Shown here one piece after another: positions 25,428-33,802 of a DNA stretch of 64,000 nucleotides. This stretch comes from Leptolyngbya sp. NIES-2104 (GTDB taxonomy: Bacteria > Cyanobacteriota > Cyanobacteriia > Leptolyngbyales > Leptolyngbyaceae). Each line of letters begins with the position of its first letter. Within the stretch, counting starts at the first letter, position 1. The position numbers and the translations under genes are program-made. Where the stretch lies: assembly GCF_001485215.1 (NCBI RefSeq), contig NZ_BBWW01000001.1, positions 5,518,001 to 5,582,000 of the forward strand, in the 5' to 3' direction. The notes under the pieces are model-generated. The model saw only the letters and a list, made by a program, of their open reading frames with translations, had not been told where the DNA came from and did no database searches.

Positions 25428-26640
25428 AAGACTTACCCCACGATCCAGCCTCACATCGAATCAATCGATCGAGCGTTTGAATCGATCGAGCATTTTTAGA
25501 AGTCCTGACTCGTCGCTCCATTGCTACATTCGTCAACTCCATCGACAGTCGAACTAAATACGCTTCATCTTCAGCCGTTTTCACTAATTCGGGATTGAGC
25601 GATCGCAGATTTCCATTCAACGATCGATTCAAATCAAACTTAAACTGGCGGCTCAAAGATTCAATCACAAAGCGCTGTTCAGGGCGGGCAATTTTTGCTA
25701 AAGGTGCGATTGTTTGTCCTAAAATTTGCTCTCGCATGGTTGGATTGTTCACTTGTCGCTGAAGCCAAGCTTCCGAAGTTGAAACAGGTAAATCCGTGGT
25801 GAACTTATCAATCTTGGCGTAGGCGTGAGCTTCAGAATACGAAATGCGTCCGTCTTTGTTGTAGTCTGCTGAAGCAACTTTGCGACCAATGCGATCGCGT
25901 CCGGTTAACCCAGCAAAAAAGCTCGAACTATAGTCGCGATAGTCTGCTTCGTTCACTTCTGGAGTACAGCCGACCGAAGGACGAGATTTAATCGTTGCAA
26001 AAAATCCGCAGCGGGTTTGCAACGCGATTCCTTTGTTTGGATCACCCCCGTTGTAGATCAAGTTTGCAAAGGAGCCAGAGTAACATTGAGACATCATCGT
26101 GACAAAGGGCTTGTTTTGTGGAAGTCGATCGAGCATTGCGGTAAAGTTCTGCACACTCAATTCGCGATCGCGCCACATCAGTAAACTCGAATTATCCTCA
26201 TTGACGCGATTGTGTCCGCCATGTCCTGAAAAGTAGAAAAACAATGGAGTTGCTGTTTTCTCTTTGGCAGCTTGAGCCATCCAAGTTTGTAAGTTCGCAA
26301 TGCTCGAAGCCCCTTGCACATTTGGAACAGTGTGAGCTTTGAACTGTTGATCGCCTTTTTCGTCTAAATATCGAACCGTTTTTTCGCCTGTGTTGCCGTT
26401 TGCAAAATAAATCGGTGCATCGCTTGTGGAGTATCCGAGTTCTTTTAGCGATCGCTGAAAATACAGCATATTTTTCTCAAGTGCAATCTCATTGTATGAA
26501 GGCGCACCACCGCCCCCAAACACGAGAAAATTTTGTGTAGTTCGCTGACAAGTCGGCTTATTTTGGCTAATCGCTTGTGAATCCGTCAATGTAAAACTGG
26601 CGATGCTGGCGAGAACTACCGGGATAAATCGTTGCATCAT
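25426..26640 (-). CDS. Exported caspase-like (clan CD) cysteine protease with EF-hand loop
   Basis: A 404-residue protein with a signal peptide (first ~22 residues). The catalytic dyad of clan CD is visible: H140 in YFSGHGGH and C186 in MMSQCYSGSF; the Cys motif is closer to the C13/legumain type than to classical metacaspases. A complete EF-hand-type loop follows (D259, N261, D263, R265, S267, E270), which suggests Ca2+ control. The C-terminal ~120 residues are helical. Substrates are unknown. Orthocaspases are common in filamentous cyanobacteria; this exported form is unusual. Confidence 0.75.
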   Translation of the reverse strand: MMQRFIPVVLASIASFTLTDSQAISQNKPTCQRTTQNFLVFGGGGAPSYNEIALEKNMLYFQRSLKELGYSTSDAPIYFANGNTGEKTVRYLDEKGDQQFKAHTVPNVQGASSIANLQTWMAQAAKEKTATPLFFYFSGHGGHNRVNEDNSSLLMWRDRELSVQNFTAMLDRLPQNKPFVTMMSQCYSGSFANLIYNGGDPNKGIALQTRCGFFATIKSRPSVGCTPEVNEADYRDYSSSFFAGLTGRDRIGRKVASADYNKDGRISYSEAHAYAKIDKFTTDLPVSTSEAWLQRQVNNPTMREQILGQTIAPLAKIARPEQRFVIESLSRQFKFDLNRSLNGNLRSLNPELVKTAEDEAYLVRLSMELTNVAMERRVRTSKNARSIQTLDRLIRCEAGSWGKS

Positions 26641-26677
26641 AGTAACTATTGTGACCTTTCTAGAAATTATACCTAAG

Positions 26678-27523
26678 CTACAGTTGGCGAATGGAATGAA
26701 TCAGCCCTTCACACACTTTTGTTAGAAAATCGAAATCTAGTGTTTCAATGCGATCGCTCGGTTTGTGATAGTTCGGATTCCTTAAATTTGCGGTATCTGT
26801 CACCATTAATGCTCGATAGCCTCGATCCCAAAACGCCGCATGATCACCCCGACGAGTATCCGGCACAATCTTGCCCCGCATTCCCGCCGGAAGCCATTCA
26901 CATCCAATGTTCGATCGACGAATTTCCCGACTCAATCGCATCAGATCTGGAATGGTTGGAATGTTGCCGATTAGTGCAATGAAGTTTCCTTGATCCGGAT
27001 AAAACCGCTCTAATCCTGCGGGATACAGTTGTGAATTGCGATCGTGATTGCAGTATCCCAACATTTCCAAAGCAATCATCAATCTCAAAGGTTCACCATT
27101 CAATGACATTGCATACTGACTGTTACCGTGTGTATCTGTTTGCGTAAAGTTCTCTTCTAGATCAAAAGCAACTAATCGAATCGGATAACGGGCAGATTGT
27201 TCAGAAAAAGCCTTTGCCATTTCTAGTAACACAGCAACTCCAGTCGCATTGTCATCTGCACCCGGAGAATTTGGTACAGCATCATAATGTGCGCCGATCA
27301 AAATGGGGGGTTTTCGATTCTCGCGCCCTGCTAGATTCAAAATCCAATTGTAGTGAGTGCGCTTTCCCACTTGAAACGCCTGATATTCAACCGTTCCCCA
27401 GTGTGAAAACTGTTCGCGAATGTATTGCTGAACGTAGAAATGTCCTTGAGTTGCAAAGAATGGATCGCGATCGCGACTGATCACCTCAATATGCGATCGC
27501 AGTCTTTCAGTTAGCTCTTGCAT
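26678..27523 (-). CDS. M28-family metallopeptidase
   Basis: A 281-residue zinc aminopeptidase-like protein. The metal-binding motif GAHYDAVPNSPGADDNATG has H79 and D90. It is followed by FDLEENF with the Glu pair and a late RRGDHAAFWDRGYRALMVTDTANLRNPNYH, all classical M28 positions. No signal peptide is visible, so it may act in the cytoplasm on peptides or modified N-termini. It is 37 bases from the caspase-like gene and 6 bases from the PhzF gene on the same strand, so the three may form an operon. Confidence 0.88.
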   Translation of the reverse strand: MQELTERLRSHIEVISRDRDPFFATQGHFYVQQYIREQFSHWGTVEYQAFQVGKRTHYNWILNLAGRENRKPPILIGAHYDAVPNSPGADDNATGVAVLLEMAKAFSEQSARYPIRLVAFDLEENFTQTDTHGNSQYAMSLNGEPLRLMIALEMLGYCNHDRNSQLYPAGLERFYPDQGNFIALIGNIPTIPDLMRLSREIRRSNIGCEWLPAGMRGKIVPDTRRGDHAAFWDRGYRALMVTDTANLRNPNYHKPSDRIETLDFDFLTKVCEGLIHSIRQL

Positions 27524-27529
27524 GAATCC

Positions 27530-28417
27530 TCAAACAAACTCACCTTGAGCTACCAGAATAACGTTGCCACCCACTGAGATCTCAAAAGCTTCATTCTCTT
27601 TTTTGGCTCTTAACATCAGCAACGAAGGTCGTCCGATTTCATAACCTTGCTCCACTTGAATATCAATAGAACTCTGACCAAAGTAGGCATATTGAACTAG
27701 ATATGCCGCTAGACATCCATTGGCGCTACCTGTTGCCGGATCTTCTGGCGGTCCACCTAATGGCTCTACAAACACGCGCACACTTAGTTGATTGTCTAAG
27801 CTGCGTGTTTCGGGACAAAAGATCAAAATCGCTTTCGCTTCTGTTGATTCTACTAGCTTGAATAGTGCGGCTCGATCGACATTCGCTTGTTGTAATGCCT
27901 CTAAGTTTTTCAGCGGAACAATGATAAAGGGTAAACCTGTGGAAACTTCCTCGATCGGAGTGCGATCGTCAATTTGATCCAAACTCAATCCTAAGACAGG
28001 CGCGATCGTCTTCGGATCAAATCTCTGCCCAAATTCCGGTGCGTTTTGTCGCATCCACAGGGCATCAATGTCTCTTTCGGCGTAGTTCAATGTAACGGCG
28101 ATCTGACCGACTGCAAGATTCAATTTCACGATAGATACGGATTCTTGAATGATTGACTGTTGCAGAACGAACGCAGTACCGAGGGTAGGATGTCCCGCAA
28201 ATGGAAGCTCTTGGTCAGGTGTAAAAATGCGGACGGGATAGCCGCCATTCTGCGGAAATTCCGACAGAATAAATGTCGTCTCTGAATAGTTCATTTCTTT
28301 CGCGATCGCTTGCATTTCCTCGGTTTTCAGAGAAGCCGCGACGCGAAACACCGCAAGTTGATTCCCCGCATATTTGCGTTCAGCAAACACATCCACAATG
28401 TAAAACTGCAACGTCAT
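27530..28417 (-). CDS. PhzF-family isomerase-like protein
   Basis: A 295-residue protein with the two-lobed diaminopimelate-epimerase-like fold of PhzF. Motifs include VDVFAERKYAGNQLAVF at the start, the catalytic Glu E46 in NYSETTF, PFAGHPTLGTAFVL and GGPPEDPATGSANGCLAAYL. Most family members outside phenazine producers have unknown substrates. It is probably the first gene of the leftward PhzF-M28-protease unit; a near-palindrome lies 16 bases upstream. Confidence 0.9.
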   Translation of the reverse strand: MTLQFYIVDVFAERKYAGNQLAVFRVAASLKTEEMQAIAKEMNYSETTFILSEFPQNGGYPVRIFTPDQELPFAGHPTLGTAFVLQQSIIQESVSIVKLNLAVGQIAVTLNYAERDIDALWMRQNAPEFGQRFDPKTIAPVLGLSLDQIDDRTPIEEVSTGLPFIIVPLKNLEALQQANVDRAALFKLVESTEAKAILIFCPETRSLDNQLSVRVFVEPLGGPPEDPATGSANGCLAAYLVQYAYFGQSSIDIQVEQGYEIGRPSLLMLRAKKENEAFEISVGGNVILVAQGEFV

Positions 28418-28432
28418 TATTTAATCCTCATA

Positions 28433-28448
28433 TGTGCCAAATGGTACA
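28433..28448. promoter_or_regulatory. Near-perfect inverted repeat upstream of phzF-like gene
   Basis: TGTGCCA-AA-TGGTACA is an inverted repeat with one mismatch, placed in the 5' region of the PhzF gene and divergent from rlpA. It is a candidate operator; the regulator is unknown. Confidence 0.35.
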
Positions 28449-28523
28449 TGAATTAACCAGGCATTCTCCAAAGTTAAGCAGATTTACGCCCTTCGGTGAA
28501 TCCGTTTTGTGTCACGAGAACTT

Positions 28524-28529
28524 TATAAT
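28524..28529 (+). promoter_or_regulatory. -10 element candidate for the RlpA-like gene
   Basis: A perfect TATAAT lies 51 bases before the chosen start codon of the RlpA-like gene. No good -35 box is seen 17 bases upstream, so only the -10 is supported. Confidence 0.35.
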
Positions 28530-28580
28530 AAGTTTCGGCAAAAGTGTATTGCTGTTTACAATTTTGAAATCAAACCAACA

Positions 28581-29711
28581 ATGTTGATACTTGGACTTAT
28601 GTGGGTTGCTTCGTGGTTCAGTGGCATTCCCAATGTGGGAAGCAAGCTACTCGAAACACCCAAATTCCTCACTCATGTTCTGTGTCATAGCCGTGTGTGC
28701 CAATCCACACTTTCGCGCTCGTCCTCGCTGCAACTGACGAGTGCAACGCTACAGAACTCTCCTTCAGAATCTTCCAACCTGTCTGCCCCCAACTGGCTCA
28801 GCACGATCGAAGGCTTGATTCTTGCTCCAACCGAAGATCCGCTCACTGATTTCGTCGGTTCGATGCAATCTCTGTTTAATCAACTCCCGATCGTTGCGGC
28901 TTCACAAGAAACTTCTTCCTCGGTCGCGATCGTCGAAATTGGATTCGATGGAACGCCGTTAACGCAAAGCGAAACACGCCCAAAACTCGGATTTTGGCAA
29001 TGTCCGACTACTTCAAATCGTTCCCGTGGGTTTCAGATTTGGGTCAAGGGCTGTCAAATCGCAACGTTAGACGATCGCACCTCGGCTACGATTCTCGCTC
29101 AACAGATCGCAAAACTGATCGAAACGCCAGATCTTGATGCGTCAAAGCTGAAAGCCGCGATCGAGAATAAACAACCTGTTGCGAAATTAGACGATCGCAT
29201 CATTTTCACCGTCACCGATCGTCTCTCCTCTCAACTCGCCCGCCCTGCGGAATTAATCGCGATCGACTGGGTGAACAATCTCCGCATCGCGCTTGGACAA
29301 ACCAGCATTCCAGTTGTCGATGCTCAAATGGAGATGTACCAGTTAGCAAAAACGAACAACAGTATCGACGGCATGGCTTCGTGGTATGGTCCCTATTTCC
29401 ACGGTCGCCAAACCGCAAACGGCGAAATCTTCGACCAAAACGAACTCACCGCAGCGCATCCGACCCTACCACTTGGCACATTTCTCAAAGTCACCAATCG
29501 CCTGAACGGGAAAAGCCTAGTCGTCCGAGTCAACGATCGCGGACCGTATTTTGACAATCGCGTCCTCGATTTGTCCCGCCGCGCCGCCGCAATTCTCAAC
29601 AGTGAAGACAAAGGAGTCGTGCCGATCGAAGCCGTGGTCATGCAGTCTGCCGTCATTGCCCAAACCAAAAAGCCACCGCAGCAGGTCGCCCGATTGGTCA
29701 CAGGCTATTAG
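28581..29711 (+). CDS. RlpA-like lytic transglycosylase (double-psi beta-barrel)
   Basis: A 376-residue exported protein. A hydrophobic N-terminus (LILGLMWVASWFSG) is followed by a ~250-residue region of unknown role. The C-terminal RlpA barrel (~275-365) shows MASWYGPYFHGRQTANGEIFDQNELTAAHPTLPLGTFLKVTN, VNDRGPYFDNRVLDLSRRAA and the conserved Asp. RlpA proteins cleave naked glycan strands or bind septal peptidoglycan. The ATG at 28581 is chosen because the signal peptide begins there. The stop shares TTAG with the convergent Crp/Fnr gene. Confidence 0.87.
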   Translation: MLILGLMWVASWFSGIPNVGSKLLETPKFLTHVLCHSRVCQSTLSRSSSLQLTSATLQNSPSESSNLSAPNWLSTIEGLILAPTEDPLTDFVGSMQSLFNQLPIVAASQETSSSVAIVEIGFDGTPLTQSETRPKLGFWQCPTTSNRSRGFQIWVKGCQIATLDDRTSATILAQQIAKLIETPDLDASKLKAAIENKQPVAKLDDRIIFTVTDRLSSQLARPAELIAIDWVNNLRIALGQTSIPVVDAQMEMYQLAKTNNSIDGMASWYGPYFHGRQTANGEIFDQNELTAAHPTLPLGTFLKVTNRLNGKSLVVRVNDRGPYFDNRVLDLSRRAAAILNSEDKGVVPIEAVVMQSAVIAQTKKPPQQVARLVTGY

Positions 29712-30325
29712 TGCAGAATGATATGACGCTTGGCATCGATCGCTAGCCAACCCTCTTGTTTCAACTGCCCGATCAATCGAGTCACGGTGACTCGTGTTGT
29801 TCCGATCGCATTCGCTAATTGCTGATGCGTCAGTCGAATTTGCAGCCGTGTTCCACGCGGAGCCGGTTGCCCGACTTCATGCTGAAGCAGAATTAATAAC
29901 TGCTTCAGCCTTTCTTCGACCCGGCGACAACCAGACAAAGCGAGAAATGCTTCTGCTTGCTGTAATCGACGGCTCAAATGACGAAATAGCCCTTGACAGA
30001 GGGCGGGAGATCTTTCGACTTCCGCCACCGTCAAAGGCAACAAATCCACATCGGTTAACGCGATCGCGTTATACGGTGTAATCCACGTCAGCGGCAATCC
30101 AAACGGCATTGACGGGGTTGCAACGCCCAGTAGCGCTTCATCTCCGGTCGGGTGCAAGGTGTTGAGCACCACTACGCCTCGACAAACGACCCATAACTCA
30201 TTGGGGCGTAGCGAAATTGTTTGACCACTGCGAAAGGGTTGTAATGTACGCTCTCGATAAAGTTGTTCCAGTAACTGTCTTGAATCAGGCAGTTCAATCA
30301 ACGGTGTTGCGAACGATTGGATCAT
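29708..30325 (-). CDS. Crp/Fnr-family transcription regulator
   Basis: A 205-residue regulator. The N-terminal cyclic-nucleotide-binding-like barrel (first ~110 residues) lacks a clear cAMP phosphate cassette. A dimerisation helix and a winged helix-turn-helix follow (LTHQQLANAIGTTRVTVTRLIGQLKQEGWL). The helix-turn-helix resembles that of NtcA-like cyanobacterial regulators, but the sensor part differs from NtcA. Ligand and targets are unknown. The 3' end overlaps rlpA by four bases. Confidence 0.9.
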   Translation of the reverse strand: MIQSFATPLIELPDSRQLLEQLYRERTLQPFRSGQTISLRPNELWVVCRGVVVLNTLHPTGDEALLGVATPSMPFGLPLTWITPYNAIALTDVDLLPLTVAEVERSPALCQGLFRHLSRRLQQAEAFLALSGCRRVEERLKQLLILLQHEVGQPAPRGTRLQIRLTHQQLANAIGTTRVTVTRLIGQLKQEGWLAIDAKRHIILH

Positions 30326-30451
30326 CGATCCGGCTCCATCCTGAAATCCCGCCTCTTACTCTAAGGGTCTAATACCAAGGACAGGTAATTTTCAGGTTGG
30401 GGTTTGGTTAAGATTTGGCGGTATTTCCAAAGAAGCGATGAGAATTGCTAC

Positions 30452-30481
30452 TTGCACACTTTCGCTTCCCGCGACAATAAT
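30452..30481 (+). promoter_or_regulatory. Promoter candidate for the J-protein gene
   Basis: TTGCAC (30452-30457) and AATAAT (30476-30481) are 18 bases apart and lie 34 bases before the GTG start at 30515. The fit to a sigma-70 promoter is fair. Confidence 0.35.
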
Positions 30482-30514
30482 AGTTCCTAATGCTTAGTGT
30501 TTAAGGATAAATCC

Positions 30515-31090
30515 GTGGCAGAGGAGAAACTAGGTTCAGGTGGCAAAGCCGCGATCGAGAATACCTATTACGGACTGTTAGGACTGCATCCTTCAACTTC
30601 GGTACGTGAGATTCGACAGGCATATCGAGAACGGAGTAAGCTGTATCATCCCGATACAACTGAATTACCGCAAGCGATCGCCACTCGAAAATTTCAAACG
30701 CTAAATGAAGCTTACGCGACTCTAAGCAATCCTGAACGTCGCGCAGCTTACGATTTGTCGATCGGTTATTCTCGCGTGGTCGTGGTTCGACAGTTACCGA
30801 GCTTACACAAAACTGATAAACCAGAGCCAAATTCCTCAGCTTATTTAGACGCAACCGATCGCCCCCTTTCTCCTGGTGAACTCTTCGCCCTTTTCATTCT
30901 TGGAATTACCTTTGTTGGCTGTTTGATTTTGGCAATTACGATCGGCATTACTCGCGGCGATCAAGCTTTTCAACCGCTCACAGCGAATCGTCCCCCGATC
31001 GAACAAATCGAAACCGCCCCACCTTCCCCAGATCAAGCGACAATAGAATCAGTTGAAATTGATTCTTTTTATGACGCTACCTCCCGGTGA
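30515..31090 (+). CDS. Membrane-anchored J-domain protein
   Basis: A 191-residue protein. The N-terminal J-domain (~18-85) has YYGLLGLHPSTSVREIRQAY and the HPD tripeptide in LYHPDTTELP. A C-terminal membrane segment follows (FALFILGITFVGCLILAITIGI). Such proteins recruit Hsp70 to a membrane. The GTG at 30515 is preferred because AAGGAT lies upstream; an in-frame GTG at 30497 lacks one. The gene overlaps the following DUF3143 gene by 20 bases, implying coupling. Confidence 0.85.
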   Translation: MAEEKLGSGGKAAIENTYYGLLGLHPSTSVREIRQAYRERSKLYHPDTTELPQAIATRKFQTLNEAYATLSNPERRAAYDLSIGYSRVVVVRQLPSLHKTDKPEPNSSAYLDATDRPLSPGELFALFILGITFVGCLILAITIGITRGDQAFQPLTANRPPIEQIETAPPSPDQATIESVEIDSFYDATSR

Positions 31091-31337
31091 AACGCCCCTG
31101 TACAATCATCCATTGCCTGCGATCGAAGCGTGGCTATCTGAGCAAGGCTGTGAACAAGATTCAGAAGATTTGCACTGCTGGACAATTCAGCGTTCCAAAT
31201 GGCAAGCCGAATTGATGCTGGATGTCGATCAGTTGAGTGTGCGATATCTCAATGTCGAGGGACGAGATATTCAGCGATCGTTTAAATATTCGCTCAGTCG
31301 TCAAGATATCGAGGATGCTGTCTTTTCAGGACCTTAA
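31071..31337 (+). CDS. DUF3143 protein
   Basis: An 88-residue protein of the DUF3143 family, found in cyanobacteria. It shows PLYNHPLPAIEAWLSEQGCEQ, WTIQRSKWQAELMLDVDQLSVRY and FKYSLSRQDIEDAVFSGP. It starts within the end of the J-protein gene and lies 6 bases before a Uma2 gene. Function is unknown. Confidence 0.82.
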   Translation: MTLPPGETPLYNHPLPAIEAWLSEQGCEQDSEDLHCWTIQRSKWQAELMLDVDQLSVRYLNVEGRDIQRSFKYSLSRQDIEDAVFSGP

Positions 31338-31343
31338 ATTCCC

Positions 31344-31934
31344 ATGACACAAGCCAAACCAAGATTTAGAACCTTCGAGGAATATTTGGATTATGACGAT
31401 GGTAGCGATCGACGCTATGAATTGGTGGATGGGGAGTTAGTTGAATTGCCTACTGAAAGTTGGGATGCGGGCGCAATTTCGCTTTATTTATTCACACAGC
31501 TCCTTCAGTTTGTTCCTTACTATCTGATTCGTCACAAAGACGCAGAAATTGCAGTAAGAAGCGCTTCTGTGAAAGCAAGAATTCCAGATTTGATGGTCGT
31601 GACAGAAGCAACTGCGATCGAGATGTCTGGACAAAAAGGACTAATTCCTCTCGATTCTGAGCCTCCAATCCTGGTTGTCGAAGTCGTCTCGCCCAGAGAG
31701 CCTGGACAGCAAAATTACGATCGTGATTACGTTGAGAAACGTACAGAATACGCATCGCGAGGCGTTCCAGAATATTGGTTGATTGATCCAGATCGAAGCG
31801 TTGTCGTTGTGCTGTATCTGGAGGGAAACCAGTATATAGAAATTGGCGCGTTTAGAAATGATGATCGCATTTCTTTCCGCACTTTCGCTAACCTAAATCT
31901 AACTGCTGCTCAAATTCTTAACGCAGGGCGTTAG
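31344..31934 (+). CDS. Uma2-family (DUF820) protein
   Basis: A 196-residue Uma2 protein with [34 protein letters not shown] and [24 protein letters not shown]-type motifs (here [26 protein letters not shown]). The acidic core residues of the PD-(D/E)XK fold are present. Its TAG stop shares TTAG with convergent uppS. Its role is unknown, as for the family. Confidence 0.88.
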   Translation: MTQAKPRFRTFEEYLDYDDGSDRRYELVDGELVELPTESWDAGAISLYLFTQLLQFVPYYLIRHKDAEIAVRSASVKARIPDLMVVTEATAIEMSGQKGLIPLDSEPPILVVEVVSPREPGQQNYDRDYVEKRTEYASRGVPEYWLIDPDRSVVVVLYLEGNQYIEIGAFRNDDRISFRTFANLNLTAAQILNAGR

Positions 31935-32695
31935 AGCTTGTTGCCAACTTTCCCAAATCGGCGTTCTCGTTGCTGATAAGACTTCAGCGCTAGATGGAAT
32001 TCAGAACGATCAAAGTCGGGCCACAACGTATCGGTCACATACAATTCCGCATAAGCCGCTTGCCACAGAAGAAAATTACTCAATCGCATTTCTCCGCTCG
32101 TCCGAATCATCAGATCCGGATCGCAAATTCCAGTTGTGTATAAATGCCGCTCGAACAAGCTTTCATCAATCTCTTCCGGTTGAATCAAACCTTGTTGAAC
32201 TTGAGCCGCGATTGATCGACAAGCCTTAATAATTTCTTGCCGTCCCCCGTAATTGGTCGCGACCGTGAAGCGAATCCCTTGATTGTCTTTAGTCTCAACG
32301 ATCGATCGCTCAATTTCCGCCTGCAAACTTCTCGGTAGCGCGTCCAAATTTCCGACAAAATTGATCCGCACATCTTCTTTCATCATTTCGCGCAGTTCTT
32401 GACGCAGCACTCGTTCAAACAGCGTCATCAAAAACTCCACTTCTTCGAGCGGTCGTCCCCAGTTCTCGGTCGAGAACGCATAAGCCGTCAGCGCCTCAAC
32501 GCCCCAATCCCGACAGCACCGCAGTAAATCCTTCAGCACATCCACTCCACGACGATGCCCCATAATCCGGGGTTTCCCTTGTCGTTTCGCCCATCGTCCA
32601 TTCCCGTCCATAATCACCGCAACATGGCGAGGTAAGCGATCGCGGTCTAAATCAGCAGGTAAATCTCTTAAAACGGGGTGCTTAGCAGTTGTCAT
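31931..32695 (-). CDS. uppS: Isoprenyl (undecaprenyl) diphosphate synthase
   Basis: A 254-residue cis-prenyltransferase making the C55 lipid carrier for peptidoglycan and polysaccharide assembly. The catalytic Asp is D30 in [17 protein letters not shown]. Also present are [14 protein letters not shown] and, near the end, [29 protein letters not shown]. It follows cdaA on the same strand; lysA-cdaA-uppS order is familiar in cyanobacteria (from memory). Confidence 0.95.
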   Translation of the reverse strand: MTTAKHPVLRDLPADLDRDRLPRHVAVIMDGNGRWAKRQGKPRIMGHRRGVDVLKDLLRCCRDWGVEALTAYAFSTENWGRPLEEVEFLMTLFERVLRQELREMMKEDVRINFVGNLDALPRSLQAEIERSIVETKDNQGIRFTVATNYGGRQEIIKACRSIAAQVQQGLIQPEEIDESLFERHLYTTGICDPDLMIRTSGEMRLSNFLLWQAAYAELYVTDTLWPDFDRSEFHLALKSYQQRERRFGKVGNKL

Positions 32696-32754
32696 TGGTG
32701 AATTCGGGGGAACGCCGATGAAAGGATCTGAGAATCAATCTGGTTTTAGCAGAA

Positions 32755-33762
32755 TTAGGAGTCGCCGCGCTTACGTTCATTTTGAATTCGGCGATCTTTT
32801 AAACTACCTTCATTAAATAAACGCGAGAATAAGAATACTGCCTTTGTCCGGAATTGACGACCGAGAGATTTCAGATCGCGTGAGACGGGTTCGCGATCGC
32901 CCGACTGTGAAAACCGTTCTTCCAAAAGCTCCTTTAGTTTACTGCTCGTTAAGGGTCGATTTAATATTCCTCGTTCCGCGAGTGAAATCGACCCTGTTTC
33001 TTCAGATACAACGACACAAATACAATTTTCGAGTTTTTCGGTAATTCCCATTGCGGCTCTGTGGCGGGTTCCCAATTGGCGTGAAGCGGTTTTTTCAGAT
33101 AAAGGCAGAATCACACCTGCGGCAATAATGCGCGATCCACGGATCAAAACTGCGCCATCGTGTAGGAGCGTCGTGGTTTGGAAAATGGTTTGTAAAAGTT
33201 CTTTAGATAATTCTGCATTGAGCTTGACACCGGGAACGGAAAAATCTCGATCGTCGATCGCAATTCCCGTTTCAATAATCATCAGTGCCCCTGTCCGATT
33301 CTGTGACAGCCCTTTCACCGCTTCGACAATCTCATCGATCACGCTGTCCGAACCTGGCAAGCTCCGATTCGAGGGCTGAAACAGTTGGCTAATTTCCCCG
33401 CGTCCAAGCTGTTCTAGAAATCGGCGGAATTCGGACTGGAGAATAAACGCCATCGCGACCGCCGCCCCAACAACGAGATTGTTCAGCACAAAACTGAGTA
33501 ATGCGAGATCCATCCGCCGACTAATCGCCGCCGCCAGCATCAAGATAATGAAGCCGCGTACCATCCAGAGGGTTCGGCGTTCTCGTCCGATGATCACCAG
33601 CATGACGTAGGTGAGCGCTAAAACTAGCCCCACATCGAGCAGAAACCGCAGATTTTGCAGAACAAAAGTCAGCACAGCGTTTAGAGCATTCGGAAGGAGA
33701 AGCAAGGGTGGGATTGTCGCTTGATTCAAGCTAAGAGCAGAGAATTGCAACTGAATTTCCAT
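32755..33762 (-). CDS. cdaA: Diadenylate cyclase CdaA (c-di-AMP synthase)
   Basis: A 335-residue membrane-bound cyclase that makes c-di-AMP from two ATP. Three N-terminal membrane segments (about residues 15-100) precede the DAC domain with the DGA motif (LLHDGAVLIRG) and the RHR motif (GTRHRAAMGITE). The ATG at 33762 is chosen over an upstream TTG because a GAGG lies before it. c-di-AMP controls osmolyte and K+ balance and cell wall homeostasis, which fits its uppS and lysA neighbours. Confidence 0.94.
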   Translation of the reverse strand: MEIQLQFSALSLNQATIPPLLLLPNALNAVLTFVLQNLRFLLDVGLVLALTYVMLVIIGRERRTLWMVRGFIILMLAAAISRRMDLALLSFVLNNLVVGAAVAMAFILQSEFRRFLEQLGRGEISQLFQPSNRSLPGSDSVIDEIVEAVKGLSQNRTGALMIIETGIAIDDRDFSVPGVKLNAELSKELLQTIFQTTTLLHDGAVLIRGSRIIAAGVILPLSEKTASRQLGTRHRAAMGITEKLENCICVVVSEETGSISLAERGILNRPLTSSKLKELLEERFSQSGDREPVSRDLKSLGRQFRTKAVFLFSRLFNEGSLKDRRIQNERKRGDS

Positions 33763-33802
33763 CTTTGCCAATCCTCACCCTTCCTCGTTCATCCTTCATC
33801 CT

